Of a stretch of 64,000 nucleotides of DNA, positions 27,726-36,417 are shown one piece after another. A model generated the notes under the pieces. That model worked only from the letters and a program-made list of their open reading frames with translations. It had not been told where the DNA came from and made no database searches. Within the stretch, counting starts at the first letter, position 1. The number at the start of each line of letters is the position of its first letter. The DNA comes from Pseudomonas fluorescens (GTDB taxonomy: Bacteria; Pseudomonadota; Gammaproteobacteria; Pseudomonadales; Pseudomonadaceae), in NCBI RefSeq assembly GCF_040448305.1, contig NZ_CP148752.1:4868501-4932500 (forward strand). Direction: 5' to 3'. The translations under genes were made by a program, and so were the position numbers.

Positions 27726-28844
27726 TTACCGGACAAAAATCTGCGCCGTGGTAATCGCCATGTCCCCGCCCGGCAGCTTGATGCTGCCCGTCTGCTTCAG
27801 GCTGTCGGCATCAAAGATCGCCACGTCGTTGAACGTCCCTGCCAGGTAGATCTTGCTGCCGTCCTTGTTGAAGGAAATGCAGTAGTAGGAATGATCGAGC
27901 GTGGCGGACTGGAGCATTTTCTTCTGCTTGATGTCGTACTTGGCCAGGCGGTTGAGCACGCCAAACATCAGGTTCGGGTCCTTGGGCGAGCGCATGCCGC
28001 TGAAGTAGATTTCGGTCAAGGGCCCGAAGTCGGTGGTTTCGGTCTTGCCGGTCTTCAGGTCGACACTGAACAGGCCGTACAGGTATTCGGCGGTGGCCGG
28101 GTCCTGTTTCTTGTCCTTGAATTTCGCCGCGGTGTACAGCAGCGAGAAGTCATGCCGGTAGGTCTGCTGGTTCCACACGTAGAGCACGTCGGGCGCGCTG
28201 TAGTTCGGGCGTTTCCAGTGGCGACTGGGGATCAGCACGTCGAACTTTCCGGTTTGCACATTGACCTTGTAGACGTCCGCCCCGGCCACGTACAGCGTGC
28301 CGTCGTCACCGCTCTGCATGATGGTCAGCTGGCGCGGCGCCGGGAAACTGCGCACAGGCTTGGCGTCCATACCGGCGTCGGTCTTGTACACGTCGAGCCG
28401 GGGCTGCTGCACTTCGTAGCGATCGTTCATCATCAGCGTCGGGTTGGCGACGGTGTACAGTTCCTTGCCGTCGTGGCTGACCGTGAAGGCGAACATCGAC
28501 TTGGCCTTCTCACCCGGCTTCTGGGTGATGCTGGCGTGGAACACCTGCTTGCAGTTGTCCAGTTCGACACCATAGACATCCGCATAGTGATTGTTCAGCA
28601 CGTAGGCGGTCTTGCGATCCGGCGACAATTGCACGGAGCCGGGACCGAAGGCGTCGGGCATCTTGCAGGTCTTGAACAGGGTGTCGGTGGCCAGGTCGAT
28701 CACGTGCAGGTTGTTCGGGTAGTTGGTGGTCACCATGTATTCGTGACCGACTTGCAGCGCGGTGTTTTCATCGGCCAGAACACTGACAGAACAGCTGCTC
28801 AGGACGGCGAACGCGGCCAGGCCGCAGGCTTTGAGGTTACGCAT
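27726..28844 (-). CDS. qhpB: Quinohemoprotein amine dehydrogenase, beta subunit
   Basis: The product is 372 residues with a signal peptide (about 1-24, ending SVSVLA) and repeated beta-propeller blades of the YVTN/quinoprotein type, such as NLHVIDLATDTLFKTC, SVQLSPDRKTAYVLNN and HSYYCISFNKDGSKIYLAG. This matches the seven-bladed beta subunit of the alpha-beta-gamma amine dehydrogenase. In the periplasmic enzyme it sits under the gamma subunit and contributes to the active-site cavity. It is last in the order qhpA-D-C-B. Preceding stop and start are separated by 21 bases from qhpC, consistent with one operon. Confidence 0.92.
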   Translation of the reverse strand: MRNLKACGLAAFAVLSSCSVSVLADENTALQVGHEYMVTTNYPNNLHVIDLATDTLFKTCKMPDAFGPGSVQLSPDRKTAYVLNNHYADVYGVELDNCKQVFHASITQKPGEKAKSMFAFTVSHDGKELYTVANPTLMMNDRYEVQQPRLDVYKTDAGMDAKPVRSFPAPRQLTIMQSGDDGTLYVAGADVYKVNVQTGKFDVLIPSRHWKRPNYSAPDVLYVWNQQTYRHDFSLLYTAAKFKDKKQDPATAEYLYGLFSVDLKTGKTETTDFGPLTEIYFSGMRSPKDPNLMFGVLNRLAKYDIKQKKMLQSATLDHSYYCISFNKDGSKIYLAGTFNDVAIFDADSLKQTGSIKLPGGDMAITTAQIFVR

Positions 28845-28865
28845 GCTGGAATCCTTCTTCTGTGA

Positions 28866-29189
28866 TCACTTGTCTTTGGGGAAGACAGTGCCGAGGTTGC
28901 GCCAGTTGTCGTTGGACGCCTGGGCATCCTTGTTCCAGTCCGGGTAGGTGCTCATCATGTCGGGCACCTGGGCCGGCCACCAGCACGGGTCGGAGCAACC
29001 GTAGAGGTCGGCCTCCATCGGCTGGCACAGCGACGACACACCGCCAAACGCATCGATTTCCCAGCCCGGGTCGGTGGTCGAGGCACAACCCGCCACGGAA
29101 CTCATGGCCACCACTTCTTCAATGCGGTTTTCATCCGCGGCCTGATCCAGCTTCAACGCTTTGTTATTGATTGCCTTGAGATGTTTCAT
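28866..29189 (-). CDS. qhpC: Quinohemoprotein amine dehydrogenase, gamma subunit (CTQ-bearing, multiply cross-linked)
   Basis: The product is 107 residues from the ATG at 29189, one base after the qhpD stop codon. The first 28 residues form a leader without a Sec signal (MKHLKAINNK...EEVVA). After it, residues known to be cross-linked in this subunit are all present with the right spacing: Cys35-Glu44, Cys55-Asp61 and Cys69-Asp77 for thioether bridges, and Cys65-Trp71 for the cysteine tryptophylquinone cofactor. This equals mature positions 7/16, 27/33, 41/49 and 37/43. QhpD makes the bridges, QhpG oxidises the Trp, QhpE removes the leader and QhpF is thought to export it. All of these are encoded here. 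Confidence 0.95.
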   Translation of the reverse strand: MKHLKAINNKALKLDQAADENRIEEVVAMSSVAGCASTTDPGWEIDAFGGVSSLCQPMEADLYGCSDPCWWPAQVPDMMSTYPDWNKDAQASNDNWRNLGTVFPKDK

Positions 29190-29190
29190 A

Positions 29191-30621
29191 TCAGTGAGCC
29201 TTGCGCGGAGTGATGTAACTGCTGATGAACGCAGGGTTATTGGCCATGATCCGGGTGTAGACCTCGATGCCGAAGTCGACCCAGTCACGCATCAGTTCGC
29301 AGTAGTGATAGGTCGGGTGCGTCGGGTCGCCGTAGCGGGCGTAGCTCTCGTGGTAGCAGCCGCCGGAACACAGGTTGCGGATCTGGCAGTCTTCGCAGCC
29401 GGTGTTGGTGCGGTCCAGGCGCTGGGACAGGAAGTCGTTCAACTCCACCTGTTTCACACCGCTGTGGACGTTGCCGAAGGTCGGCAGGCTCGAACCGGTA
29501 AAGCGGTGGCACAGGTTCAGCTCGCCCTTGTGATCCACCGCCAGCATCTTCAGGCCCGCGCCGCATGGCAGGGCTTTCTTGTGGCCTTCGTGGATGTCGG
29601 TGATGAGTTGGTGCAGGTTGGAGAAACCAATGTTGCGGTGCTCCAGCGCTGCTTCCAGATAGCGACGACCAAGGGCCTTCATGTTGGCGAACACCTGCAC
29701 CAGTTCATCGCTGGTGAGGTTGAAGCTGCTGATGTCGCCGGAGGTCACCGGGGCAAAGCCGACTTCGGCAAAACCCAGTTCGTTGAACAGGTGATCCCAG
29801 ATGGTTTCGACGTCGGTCACGCCGGTGGTCAGGGTCACCCGGGCGCCGACCGGGCGGCTGTTGTAGCGCGACAGCAGCATCTCGGCCTTGCGCCGCACCA
29901 CGTCGTAGGTGCCCTGCCCGCCCACGGTGATGCGGTTGCGGTCGTGCACGGTCTTCGGCCCGTCGATGCTGACCGACAGCCCGAAACGGTGGGCGTTGAG
30001 GTAGTCCACGGTTTCTTCGGTGAGCAGCGTGGCGTTGGTGGTCATGACGAATTCGACGAACTTGCCCGCCTCGCGAAAACGCTTTTCACAATAGTCGACC
30101 ATGTACTCGATCAGCTTGCGGTTGCTCAGCGGTTCGCCGCCGAAGAACACCACGGTGAAACGCTCTTCGTCCGGGGATTCGCGCAGCAGCATTTCCACCG
30201 AGGCGATCGCCGTTTCGACGTCCATCTTCTTGCCCGCCGACGGCTTGTCGAGGTCTTCCTTGTAGCAATACGTGCAGCTCAGGTTGCAGCCGGTGTTGAC
30301 GTTGAGCACCACGGTATTGATTGCCGTGCGCTCGACACGCTTGGTGGCGATGTCCGGGGTCAGCGGCGAACCGTCGCTGACCAGTTCCAGGGCCATCAGC
30401 TCGCGCAGGGTCTCGGTGATTTCTTCGCCGTTGAAACGCGCGGCCAGGCGCTGGATCAAGTCGTCCGAGGAGCAGCCGGGGCCGCGCAAGGTATCGATGA
30501 TGGTGCCCGTCAGTTCATCGCTGGCGAACAGCGAACTGCTGGGGATGTGAAACAGCATGCGGTCGGCATCGACCTGCACTTCGTGCAGGTTGCGTTCGAC
30601 CAGATTCAAGATAGCGCCCAT
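29191..30621 (-). CDS. qhpD: Radical SAM/SPASM maturase for the gamma subunit
   Basis: The product is 476 residues from the ATG at 30621, chosen because AGGAGG lies 7 bases before it; an open frame 15 codons longer lacks such a site. The radical SAM cluster motif is CNLSCTYC (Cys112, Cys116, Cys119), followed by the GGEP-type motif FFGGEPLSN. The C-terminal SPASM-like region carries CGAGLKML, LNLCHRF and CEDCQIRNLCSGGC, binding auxiliary FeS clusters. The family enzyme forms Cys-to-Asp/Glu thioether bonds in the QhpC precursor. The stop overlaps the qhpC ribosome-binding region, so the enzyme and its substrate are probably translated together. Confidence 0.95.
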   Translation of the reverse strand: MGAILNLVERNLHEVQVDADRMLFHIPSSSLFASDELTGTIIDTLRGPGCSSDDLIQRLAARFNGEEITETLRELMALELVSDGSPLTPDIATKRVERTAINTVVLNVNTGCNLSCTYCYKEDLDKPSAGKKMDVETAIASVEMLLRESPDEERFTVVFFGGEPLSNRKLIEYMVDYCEKRFREAGKFVEFVMTTNATLLTEETVDYLNAHRFGLSVSIDGPKTVHDRNRITVGGQGTYDVVRRKAEMLLSRYNSRPVGARVTLTTGVTDVETIWDHLFNELGFAEVGFAPVTSGDISSFNLTSDELVQVFANMKALGRRYLEAALEHRNIGFSNLHQLITDIHEGHKKALPCGAGLKMLAVDHKGELNLCHRFTGSSLPTFGNVHSGVKQVELNDFLSQRLDRTNTGCEDCQIRNLCSGGCYHESYARYGDPTHPTYHYCELMRDWVDFGIEVYTRIMANNPAFISSYITPRKAH

Positions 30622-30702
30622 TGCCAACCTCCTGTGCAGGCCCCGCTTGGCGGGGCTTGCGGTCATTCCGAAAAGTGTCTGAAGCCTGTGCTGTCAGCCA
30701 AC

Positions 30703-32283
30703 TCATGGAATGGGTGGATTGTTCCAGCGTTGCACGGTGACGATCATGTGGCCTTCGCCGGTCAGGGATTTCCCTGCGTCGTCGACGGCGGCGATCACCT
30801 TGAGGTTGCCGGCATTGTTGGTGGACATCTTGCGTGCCGGGTTCGGCCCGGCATCGCCCGGGGTGAACACGCCGGTGTCGGCCTGCATGGTGCCGGCGAA
30901 CTTGACGTCTTCGTCTTCCTTGGCGCGGTCGTCGAAGGCTTCGACTTTCCACTGCGCCGGGAACACGCCGATGCGATACGGCTTGCCGTCAGCACCCTTG
31001 CCCCAGGCTTCCGCGTCGAAACGGCCTTGGACTTTCGGCGTCGAACCACCGCCCTCGCCGATCCGCGCCACCGAGAATTCCGGCACGACCTTGACCGAGG
31101 CGATCTTGCTGTACACCGACAGGCTCGGGCCTTTCAACGCGCCGACACTGACCACGCGCACGCCGGGTTGGGCATTGGCCGCCGCCTTGAGCTTGACCTT
31201 GATCCGCTCGGGGCTCTGCTCGACCACTTCGAGCACTTCCACGCCTTTGCCAAAGTCCGGCTTGCCGGTCAGGCCGCTGCCGATCAGGGTCACTTCGGTT
31301 TCGCTGCCGGCCTTCAGATAACCCGGCTGCACCGCCAGCAAACGGTTCGAACCCTGTTTGGCGGCGACGAAGTCCAGACCGCGCTCGTCATGCTCGGCCT
31401 CGAACATCCGGCCCTGCATCGCATTGCCCTGGGCGGCGAACACCTGGCGCATGGTCACGCCATCGATGGTCACGTTGCCGCGCCATTCGTAGCCGGTGTA
31501 GAGAATCGCACTGCCGTCGCCATTGAACGGGCTGCCGTCGGCGTATTGGCCTTTGACGCTGACCTTGAAGGTGTCGCTGCCATCGGCACTCACGGTCATG
31601 ACACCGGCCAGCTCACCCTTGCCCGGCAAGTGGCCGCTGAAGCTCCAGTCGCCCACCAGGGCTTCGGCTTTCGGCGCCGCGCTCTGCCATTTTTTCCAGG
31701 CCGGGTTGTCCAGCGGATAGCGCTTGGCCAACAGCGGCACCATCTCTTTGCGGGCCATATCGAACCAGTCGCGGTCCCGGGACAGCGCCTGGTACTCCAG
31801 GGACGGCCACTGACCGAGGTGGAAGTTCACCAGGCGTTCCCACTCCTGGGCCGGACGCCGTTGCAGGGCAACCCGCGCACCGGAGTGGCAGCGGCCGCAC
31901 ATCTGACTTGTCTGGTCGTCGAACTGTTCGACGGTATTGAGCCGCCGCTCCAGCGCATAGCGCACGCCATCGGTTTCGCTCGGCGCCAGGCCCTGGGTGT
32001 CGGCCAGGTACTTGACCAGCGTGCGACGGTCGTCATCGCTGATCTGCAAACCGTGCATGGTCTGCATGCGGGCGATGCTCATCAACCAGCCTTCCGGCGT
32101 TTTGCGCTGGTGGCTGATGCGGCTGAGGGCATTATCGGCTTCGGGGGTGTGACAGCCCTGACAGGTTTCCTTGAGGATGGTCTGGGCGTCGCGGGCTGCC
32201 AGGCTATGAGGCGAATGCAGCGCTACACAAGCGGCTACGGCCAGCAGGCTGGCGCTCATGCCTGATCGGAGTTTTCTCTTCAT
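30703..32283 (-). CDS. qhpA: Quinohemoprotein amine dehydrogenase, alpha subunit (di-heme)
   Basis: The product is 526 residues from the ATG at 32283; a GTG six codons upstream is an alternative. A signal peptide (about 1-30) ends near HSLAA. Two c-type heme sites follow in the N-terminal cytochrome domain: CQGCH and CGRCH. The remaining part is beta-rich, ending in FSVARIGEGGG and IVTVQRWNNPPIP. This is the electron-transfer subunit of the periplasmic enzyme that oxidises primary amines to aldehydes, passing electrons from CTQ via the hemes to cytochrome c or azurin. It is first in a four-gene operon. A weak sigma-54-like element and an inverted repeat are found upstream. Confidence 0.93.
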   Translation of the reverse strand: MKRKLRSGMSASLLAVAACVALHSPHSLAARDAQTILKETCQGCHTPEADNALSRISHQRKTPEGWLMSIARMQTMHGLQISDDDRRTLVKYLADTQGLAPSETDGVRYALERRLNTVEQFDDQTSQMCGRCHSGARVALQRRPAQEWERLVNFHLGQWPSLEYQALSRDRDWFDMARKEMVPLLAKRYPLDNPAWKKWQSAAPKAEALVGDWSFSGHLPGKGELAGVMTVSADGSDTFKVSVKGQYADGSPFNGDGSAILYTGYEWRGNVTIDGVTMRQVFAAQGNAMQGRMFEAEHDERGLDFVAAKQGSNRLLAVQPGYLKAGSETEVTLIGSGLTGKPDFGKGVEVLEVVEQSPERIKVKLKAAANAQPGVRVVSVGALKGPSLSVYSKIASVKVVPEFSVARIGEGGGSTPKVQGRFDAEAWGKGADGKPYRIGVFPAQWKVEAFDDRAKEDEDVKFAGTMQADTGVFTPGDAGPNPARKMSTNNAGNLKVIAAVDDAGKSLTGEGHMIVTVQRWNNPPIP

Positions 32284-32396
32284 CAACGTCGAACCTCGCA
32301 CGGTGCGTTCTTATTGTTGTGGCTTATCGTTTTTATGGTTTCTGCCGTCGGCGGCGGACCGCTGACGGAGGCAAGAGAAACGTCTGCGATGAGCAA

Positions 32397-32412
32397 TACA
32401 CGGAGCGTGCCA
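32397..32412 (-). promoter_or_regulatory. Weak candidate sigma-54 promoter for qhpA
   Basis: On the minus strand TGGCAC is present as the -24 element, but the -12 element at correct spacing reads GTGTA rather than TTGCA. The start codon is about 115 bases downstream. The -12 mismatch is serious, so this is only a candidate. Confidence 0.25.
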
Positions 32413-32507
32413 GCTTATGAATAGATTTATGAATCAATGACTTGCCGATAAAGGCCGGTGTTTTTCCAATCGTGTCGTCTGCGTTCCACGTTTAATTTCG
32501 CGACAAC

Positions 32508-32524
32508 TGTTTCAGCCTGAGACA
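32508..32524. promoter_or_regulatory. Inverted repeat, candidate activator site
   Basis: TGTTTCA-GCC-TGAGACA matches as an inverted repeat at 6 of 7 positions. It lies about 100 bases upstream of the candidate qhpA promoter and about 250 bases upstream of the aldehyde dehydrogenase sigma-54 promoter, a normal range for an enhancer bound by the adjacent activator. Confidence 0.35.
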
Positions 32525-32536
32525 AGCATAGCTTTC

Positions 32537-32637
32537 TGTAGGAGCGAGCCTGCTCGCGATGGTCGTTAACGATTACGCGTGCTTACCGGTTAAACGCAGT
32601 GCTCTTTAGTCCATCGCGAGCAGGCTCGCTCCTACAA
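32537..32637. repeat. REP pair (REPIN-like inverted doublet)
   Basis: Units TGTAGGAGCGAGCCTGCTCG and its complement are separated by about 50 bases, in the divergent region between qhpA and the aldehyde dehydrogenase gene. This is unusual as REPs are more often found between convergent or co-directional genes. Confidence 0.94.
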
Positions 32638-32683
32638 AAAGCATTACGTTCCGGATGCGCATTTTGTTCGGGACATCTCACGT

Positions 32684-32700
32684 CGTCGCATTTTGCGACG
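32684..32700. promoter_or_regulatory. Perfect inverted repeat, candidate sigma-54 enhancer
   Basis: CGTCGCA-TTT-TGCGACG is a perfect 7+7 inverted repeat, located 76 bases upstream of the aldehyde dehydrogenase -24 element. That position suits an upstream activating sequence for the sigma-54 regulator encoded at 38125-40029. A second pair, GGTGAC...GTCACC, lies closer to the promoter (about 32714-32739). Confidence 0.45.
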
Positions 32701-32775
32701 TTTATCGATCTCACGGTGACCCGAAAAATAGCTGTCACCCCACTGGATCGGGCCTTCGGGCCGAAAAAACACAAC

Positions 32776-32790
32776 TGGCACAGCCATTGC
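32776..32790 (+). promoter_or_regulatory. Sigma-54 (-24/-12) promoter of the aldehyde dehydrogenase gene
   Basis: TGGCAC-AGCCA-TTGC matches the -24/-12 consensus TGGCAC-N5-TTGC exactly. Transcription would begin near 32802, about 27 bases before the ATG at 32829. Confidence 0.85.
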
Positions 32791-32828
32791 GAAAGCCCGG
32801 TTCTCACAAACAACAAGAGGCCTCGCCA

Positions 32829-34319
32829 ATGTCGCTCCCAAACCTGCTTCCCGCCACTTCGGCATTCATCCAGCGCGCCCCGCGCATGCTCATCGGCGGT
32901 GACTGGGTCGAGGCCGCCGACGGCCAGACCATGCCCCTGCACAACCCGGCCACCGGTGAGGTGTTGTGCGTGGTGCCACGGGCAGCGCCGGAAGATGTCG
33001 ACCGCGCGGTGCTCGCCGCCCGCCAGGCGTTCGACGATTCCGCCTGGACCCGCACCCGCCCCCGGGAGCGGCAGAACCTGCTGTGGAAACTCGCCGACCT
33101 GATGCAGCGCGACGCCGAACTGCTGGCGCAGCTGGAATGTCTGAACAACGGTAAAAGCGCAGTGGTTGCCCAAGTGATGGACGTGCAGCTGGCCATCGAT
33201 TTCCTGCGCTACATGGCCGGTTGGGCGACCAAGATAGAAGGTTCTACGGTTGACGTGTCGGCACCGCTGATGCCCAACGACCAGTTCCACAGTTTCATCC
33301 GCCGCGAAGCCGTGGGCGTGGTCGGTGCCATCGTTGCCTGGAACTTCCCGCTGCTGCTGGCCTGCTGGAAGCTCGGTCCGGCTCTGGCCACCGGCTGCAC
33401 CGTAGTGCTCAAGCCCGCCGACGAAACCCCGCTGACCGCCCTGAAACTCGCCGAGCTGGTGCTGGAAGCCGGTTATCCCGAGGGCGTGTTCAACGTGGTC
33501 ACCGGCACCGGCATCACCGCAGGCTCGGCCCTGACCCACAACCCGCTGGTGGACAAGCTGACCTTCACCGGCTCCACCGCCGTGGGCAAGCAGATCGGCA
33601 AGATCGCCATGGATTCCATGACCCGGGTCACCCTGGAGCTGGGCGGCAAATCGCCGACCATCGTCATGGCCGACGCCGACCTGAAAACCGCCGCGGCCGG
33701 GGCCGCCAGCGCGATCTTCTTCAACCAGGGCCAGGTCTGCTGTGCCGGCTCCAGGCTGTATGTGCAGCGCAAGCACTTCGACAATGTGGTGGCGGACATC
33801 AGCGACATCGCCAACGCCATGAAACTCGGCAACGGCCTGGACCCGAGCGTCGACATGGGGCCATTGATCTCGGCGCGCCAGCAGGAGCGCGTCTACGGCT
33901 ACATCGAAAAGGGCCGGGAAAGCGGCGCGACCATCGCCTGCGGCGGTGAGCAGTTCGGCCCGGGGTTCTTCGTCAAGCCGACGGTGATTGTCGACGTCGA
34001 TCAGAAGCACTCACTGGTGCAGGAAGAAATTTTCGGGCCGGTGCTGGTGGCGATTCCGTTCGATGATGAGGCCGATGCATTGCGCATGGCCAATGACAGT
34101 CCGTATGGATTGGGCGCGAGTATCTGGTCCAATGACCTGGCGGCGGTGCACCGGATGATTCCGCGGATCAAGTCAGGCTCGGTGTGGGTCAACTGCCACA
34201 GCGCCCTGGACCCGGCGCTGCCGTTCGGCGGCTACAAGATGTCCGGGGTCGGGCGTGAGATGGGGTATGCGGCGATCGAGCATTACACCGAGTTGAAGTC
34301 AGTGTTGATCAAACTTTGA
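32829..34319 (+). CDS. Aldehyde dehydrogenase (phenylacetaldehyde dehydrogenase-like)
   Basis: The product is 496 residues from the ATG at 32829 (MSLPNLLPATSAFIQ), preceded by AAGAGG; an earlier in-frame start would place the promoter inside the gene. NAD(P)-dependent ALDH signatures are present: the glutamate motif LELGGKSP, the nucleophile motif GQVCCAGSR (Cys304 catalytic) and EEIFGPVL. The family oxidises aldehydes to acids in the cytoplasm. Placed between the amine dehydrogenase operon and its maturation operon, and resembling PeaE/FeaB enzymes, it probably oxidises the aldehyde formed from the amine. The exact amine is not determined. The gene is driven by a clear sigma-54 promoter. Confidence 0.93.
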   Translation: MSLPNLLPATSAFIQRAPRMLIGGDWVEAADGQTMPLHNPATGEVLCVVPRAAPEDVDRAVLAARQAFDDSAWTRTRPRERQNLLWKLADLMQRDAELLAQLECLNNGKSAVVAQVMDVQLAIDFLRYMAGWATKIEGSTVDVSAPLMPNDQFHSFIRREAVGVVGAIVAWNFPLLLACWKLGPALATGCTVVLKPADETPLTALKLAELVLEAGYPEGVFNVVTGTGITAGSALTHNPLVDKLTFTGSTAVGKQIGKIAMDSMTRVTLELGGKSPTIVMADADLKTAAAGAASAIFFNQGQVCCAGSRLYVQRKHFDNVVADISDIANAMKLGNGLDPSVDMGPLISARQQERVYGYIEKGRESGATIACGGEQFGPGFFVKPTVIVDVDQKHSLVQEEIFGPVLVAIPFDDEADALRMANDSPYGLGASIWSNDLAAVHRMIPRIKSGSVWVNCHSALDPALPFGGYKMSGVGREMGYAAIEHYTELKSVLIKL

Positions 34320-34341
34320 TTCGGCGGCGCCCTCTCGGGCG

Positions 34342-34424
34342 CCATCGCGAGCAGGCTCGCTCCCACATTGGTTTTGTGTCGATCATAAATCCCCTTGTGG
34401 GAGCGGGCTTGCTCGCGAAGGGGC
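34342..34424. repeat. REP pair (REPIN-like inverted doublet)
   Basis: Units CCATCGCGAGCAGGCTCGCT and a slightly diverged GTGGGAGCGGGCTTGCTCGC stand in opposite orientation between the convergent aldehyde dehydrogenase and qhpG genes. Confidence 0.93.
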
Positions 34425-34444
34425 CATCTCAGACAGCTAAAATC

Positions 34445-35743
34445 TCAAGGTTTGAACCCCTGAGCCAACAACCAACTCCTGACCATCCTTCCCTGCTCCA
34501 CCGTCAACCCGGCCAACACCTGATCCGCCGGCTCTCCCTGCTTTAACCTCTGCACCAACGCCGCCACCTCAACCCCATGCACATGCCAGATCCCCAACGG
34601 CTGATCCGCCGTGATCACCACTTCGGCTTCATCGACCAGCCCATCACGCAACACCGGCGCCCGCTCAACTCTCAGCGCATTGAAATCCGCCTCGGCATGG
34701 GCCACCTCGGCGTCCGGCCAGTTCCGTCGTGCCTGCCAGAACGGCTGATCCAGCCAACGCTGCTCATCGGCATAAAAATCCCGGCCGATCCGCGCAAATC
34801 GCAAAAACAACTGCTCCACCCGCTGCTGGTGGAAACGCTGGGCCAGAGCCGCCCGCTCGGGTTTGCACAGCAGCGTGTTGATCACTGCCGGCGCCTGCAA
34901 CGCCGAAGACAAGGACTGAAAGATCCCGTTGCCCGACAACGGGTCGACCGCCATTGCCGCATCGCCGACCCGAATCCAGTTTTCGCCACACATCTGCGGG
35001 CTCAGAATCGCTGTGCTGCTGCGGGCGTGCAGCTTTAGATCCGCTTCCGTTTCGCCAGCAAAAAATGCCGTGGCCAGCTTCGAACCCTGGCGCCGCTGCC
35101 TGCAGTATTCGAGCAACATCGCCTTGCCCGGCAATCCGGCGCTGGCCACGTCCACCGTCCATTGCCAGTAACACTGACCGTCGGCGCGCCGCGCCATCCA
35201 TGCCCAGCCATCCTCGAGGCTTTCCACGGCGCTGGCGGTGCTGCCCGGAGAACCCTGCCAGCGATTGAGCAAGCTGACCGTCTCTGGCCCACGCAAGCCC
35301 TTGCCGATAGCGGGGGCCTGACGTCCTCGGGCTTCCACGAGAAATGGCGCGAACAGCGGTTCGCGCCCGTCGATTTCGATTCGATGACCATTGGCCGATG
35401 ACTGAACCGTGAGCACCCGGCCTTCGATCAGCTCGACCCCCGCCAGGCGCAAATCCTCACGCAGGCCTCGGTCAAACAGCGGACGGTCGAGCAAGTACTC
35501 GATGTTCTGCGCATGGTGCTGGCCATTCCAGCTCACCTGGCGTTGAGAAGGCAGCGTCGCCTGCGCCAACGCCTGATGCAGGCCCGCGCCGCGCAAGGCT
35601 TCCAGAACGCGCACGGACACGCCTTCAAACGCCGCAAACCGGCGCCATTCGCTGATCAGCGTGACGCCATGGCCCAGCCGTCGCAGTCCCAGCGCGACGG
35701 CGGCACCGGCCGGTCCGGCGCCAAGAATGACGATCTCGGTCAT
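34445..35743 (-). CDS. qhpG: FAD-dependent monooxygenase of CTQ biogenesis
   Basis: The product is 432 residues, a flavoprotein of the tryptophan-halogenase/PHBH-like group. The dinucleotide-binding motif GAGPAGAAVALGL is at residues 8-20 and the second FAD motif IRVGDAAMAVDPLSGNG is about 270-286. In the qhp pathway this enzyme hydroxylates the precursor Trp of the gamma subunit to give the quinone. The N-terminus overlaps the qhpE stop by 4 bases, so it is translationally coupled. Substrate-specific evidence comes from gene neighbourhood, as the sequence alone would only say FAD monooxygenase. Confidence 0.9.
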   Translation of the reverse strand: MTEIVILGAGPAGAAVALGLRRLGHGVTLISEWRRFAAFEGVSVRVLEALRGAGLHQALAQATLPSQRQVSWNGQHHAQNIEYLLDRPLFDRGLREDLRLAGVELIEGRVLTVQSSANGHRIEIDGREPLFAPFLVEARGRQAPAIGKGLRGPETVSLLNRWQGSPGSTASAVESLEDGWAWMARRADGQCYWQWTVDVASAGLPGKAMLLEYCRQRRQGSKLATAFFAGETEADLKLHARSSTAILSPQMCGENWIRVGDAAMAVDPLSGNGIFQSLSSALQAPAVINTLLCKPERAALAQRFHQQRVEQLFLRFARIGRDFYADEQRWLDQPFWQARRNWPDAEVAHAEADFNALRVERAPVLRDGLVDEAEVVITADQPLGIWHVHGVEVAALVQRLKQGEPADQVLAGLTVEQGRMVRSWLLAQGFKP

Positions 35744-36417
35744 GGCCCGAAGCGCCGTTCAGGGCCACGGTAACGGGCATGGTCGCGCAACCACTCGATG
35801 ACTTGCGCATTGCTGGCGTCAGGCTGTTCGGCGAGGAATCCGGCGATGTGCCCGCTCAAGGCGGCACAACCGAGGCTCGCCCCCGATTGCCCCGGGTAGG
35901 TGCCATGCACACAGGCGGCGAAATCCGCCTGGGCGCTGTTGAGCCACGACCATTCCTGCTCGGCGCACCGCGCATCGCCGGTCACCCGCAGCACCTGCGG
36001 ATAGTTCGCCGGAAACACCCCTTCCCCCTGGGCCGGGCTCGATGCACACAGCAGCACGCCCCTTGCCACCGCCGCCGCGCAGGCCGCGCGCAGCAGGCTG
36101 CGATCCTGGCGCAGGCCAAGGCTCAAATTGATCAGTCGCACGTCCTGCGTCAGCAGCCAGTCAATCGCCGTGGCGATCTGCAAGGCGCTGGTGACACCCC
36201 GCTGGTCGAACACCTGCGCCACGCAAAACAGCGCCGAGGGGGCACGCCGGCCGATCGCCTCGATCACCGCACTGCCATGCCCCAGCGGGTCTTCGCGCAA
36301 GTCGCCCTCGGCCAGGCCGTCTTCAAGCAATGAAAAACGCCGACCGGCGATCACTTGCACCCGTTGTGCCGCCGAGTGACCGCTGTCCACTACACCAATG
36401 CGCAACTCAGGTTTCAT
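35740..36417 (-). CDS. qhpE: Subtilisin-like serine protease processing the gamma subunit
   Basis: The product is 225 residues, short for a subtilase and without a signal peptide. The catalytic triad can be seen: Asp11 in IGVVDSGH, His47 in DPLGHGSAV and Ser181 in SGASLGCA; the last deviates from the usual GTSMA. In the known system QhpE removes the 28-residue leader of QhpC in the cytoplasm before export. It overlaps qhpF by 11 bases and qhpG by 4 bases, within a tight operon. Confidence 0.92.
   Translation of the reverse strand: MKPELRIGVVDSGHSAAQRVQVIAGRRFSLLEDGLAEGDLREDPLGHGSAVIEAIGRRAPSALFCVAQVFDQRGVTSALQIATAIDWLLTQDVRLINLSLGLRQDRSLLRAACAAAVARGVLLCASSPAQGEGVFPANYPQVLRVTGDARCAEQEWSWLNSAQADFAACVHGTYPGQSGASLGCAALSGHIAGFLAEQPDASNAQVIEWLRDHARYRGPERRFGP

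Noticed and set aside
29161..32265. Long plus-strand open frame opposite qhpD and qhpA
   Set aside because: The opposite strand has signal peptide, heme and radical SAM motifs. The plus frame is low-complexity His/Ala/Gly/Val-rich, typical of an antisense shadow.
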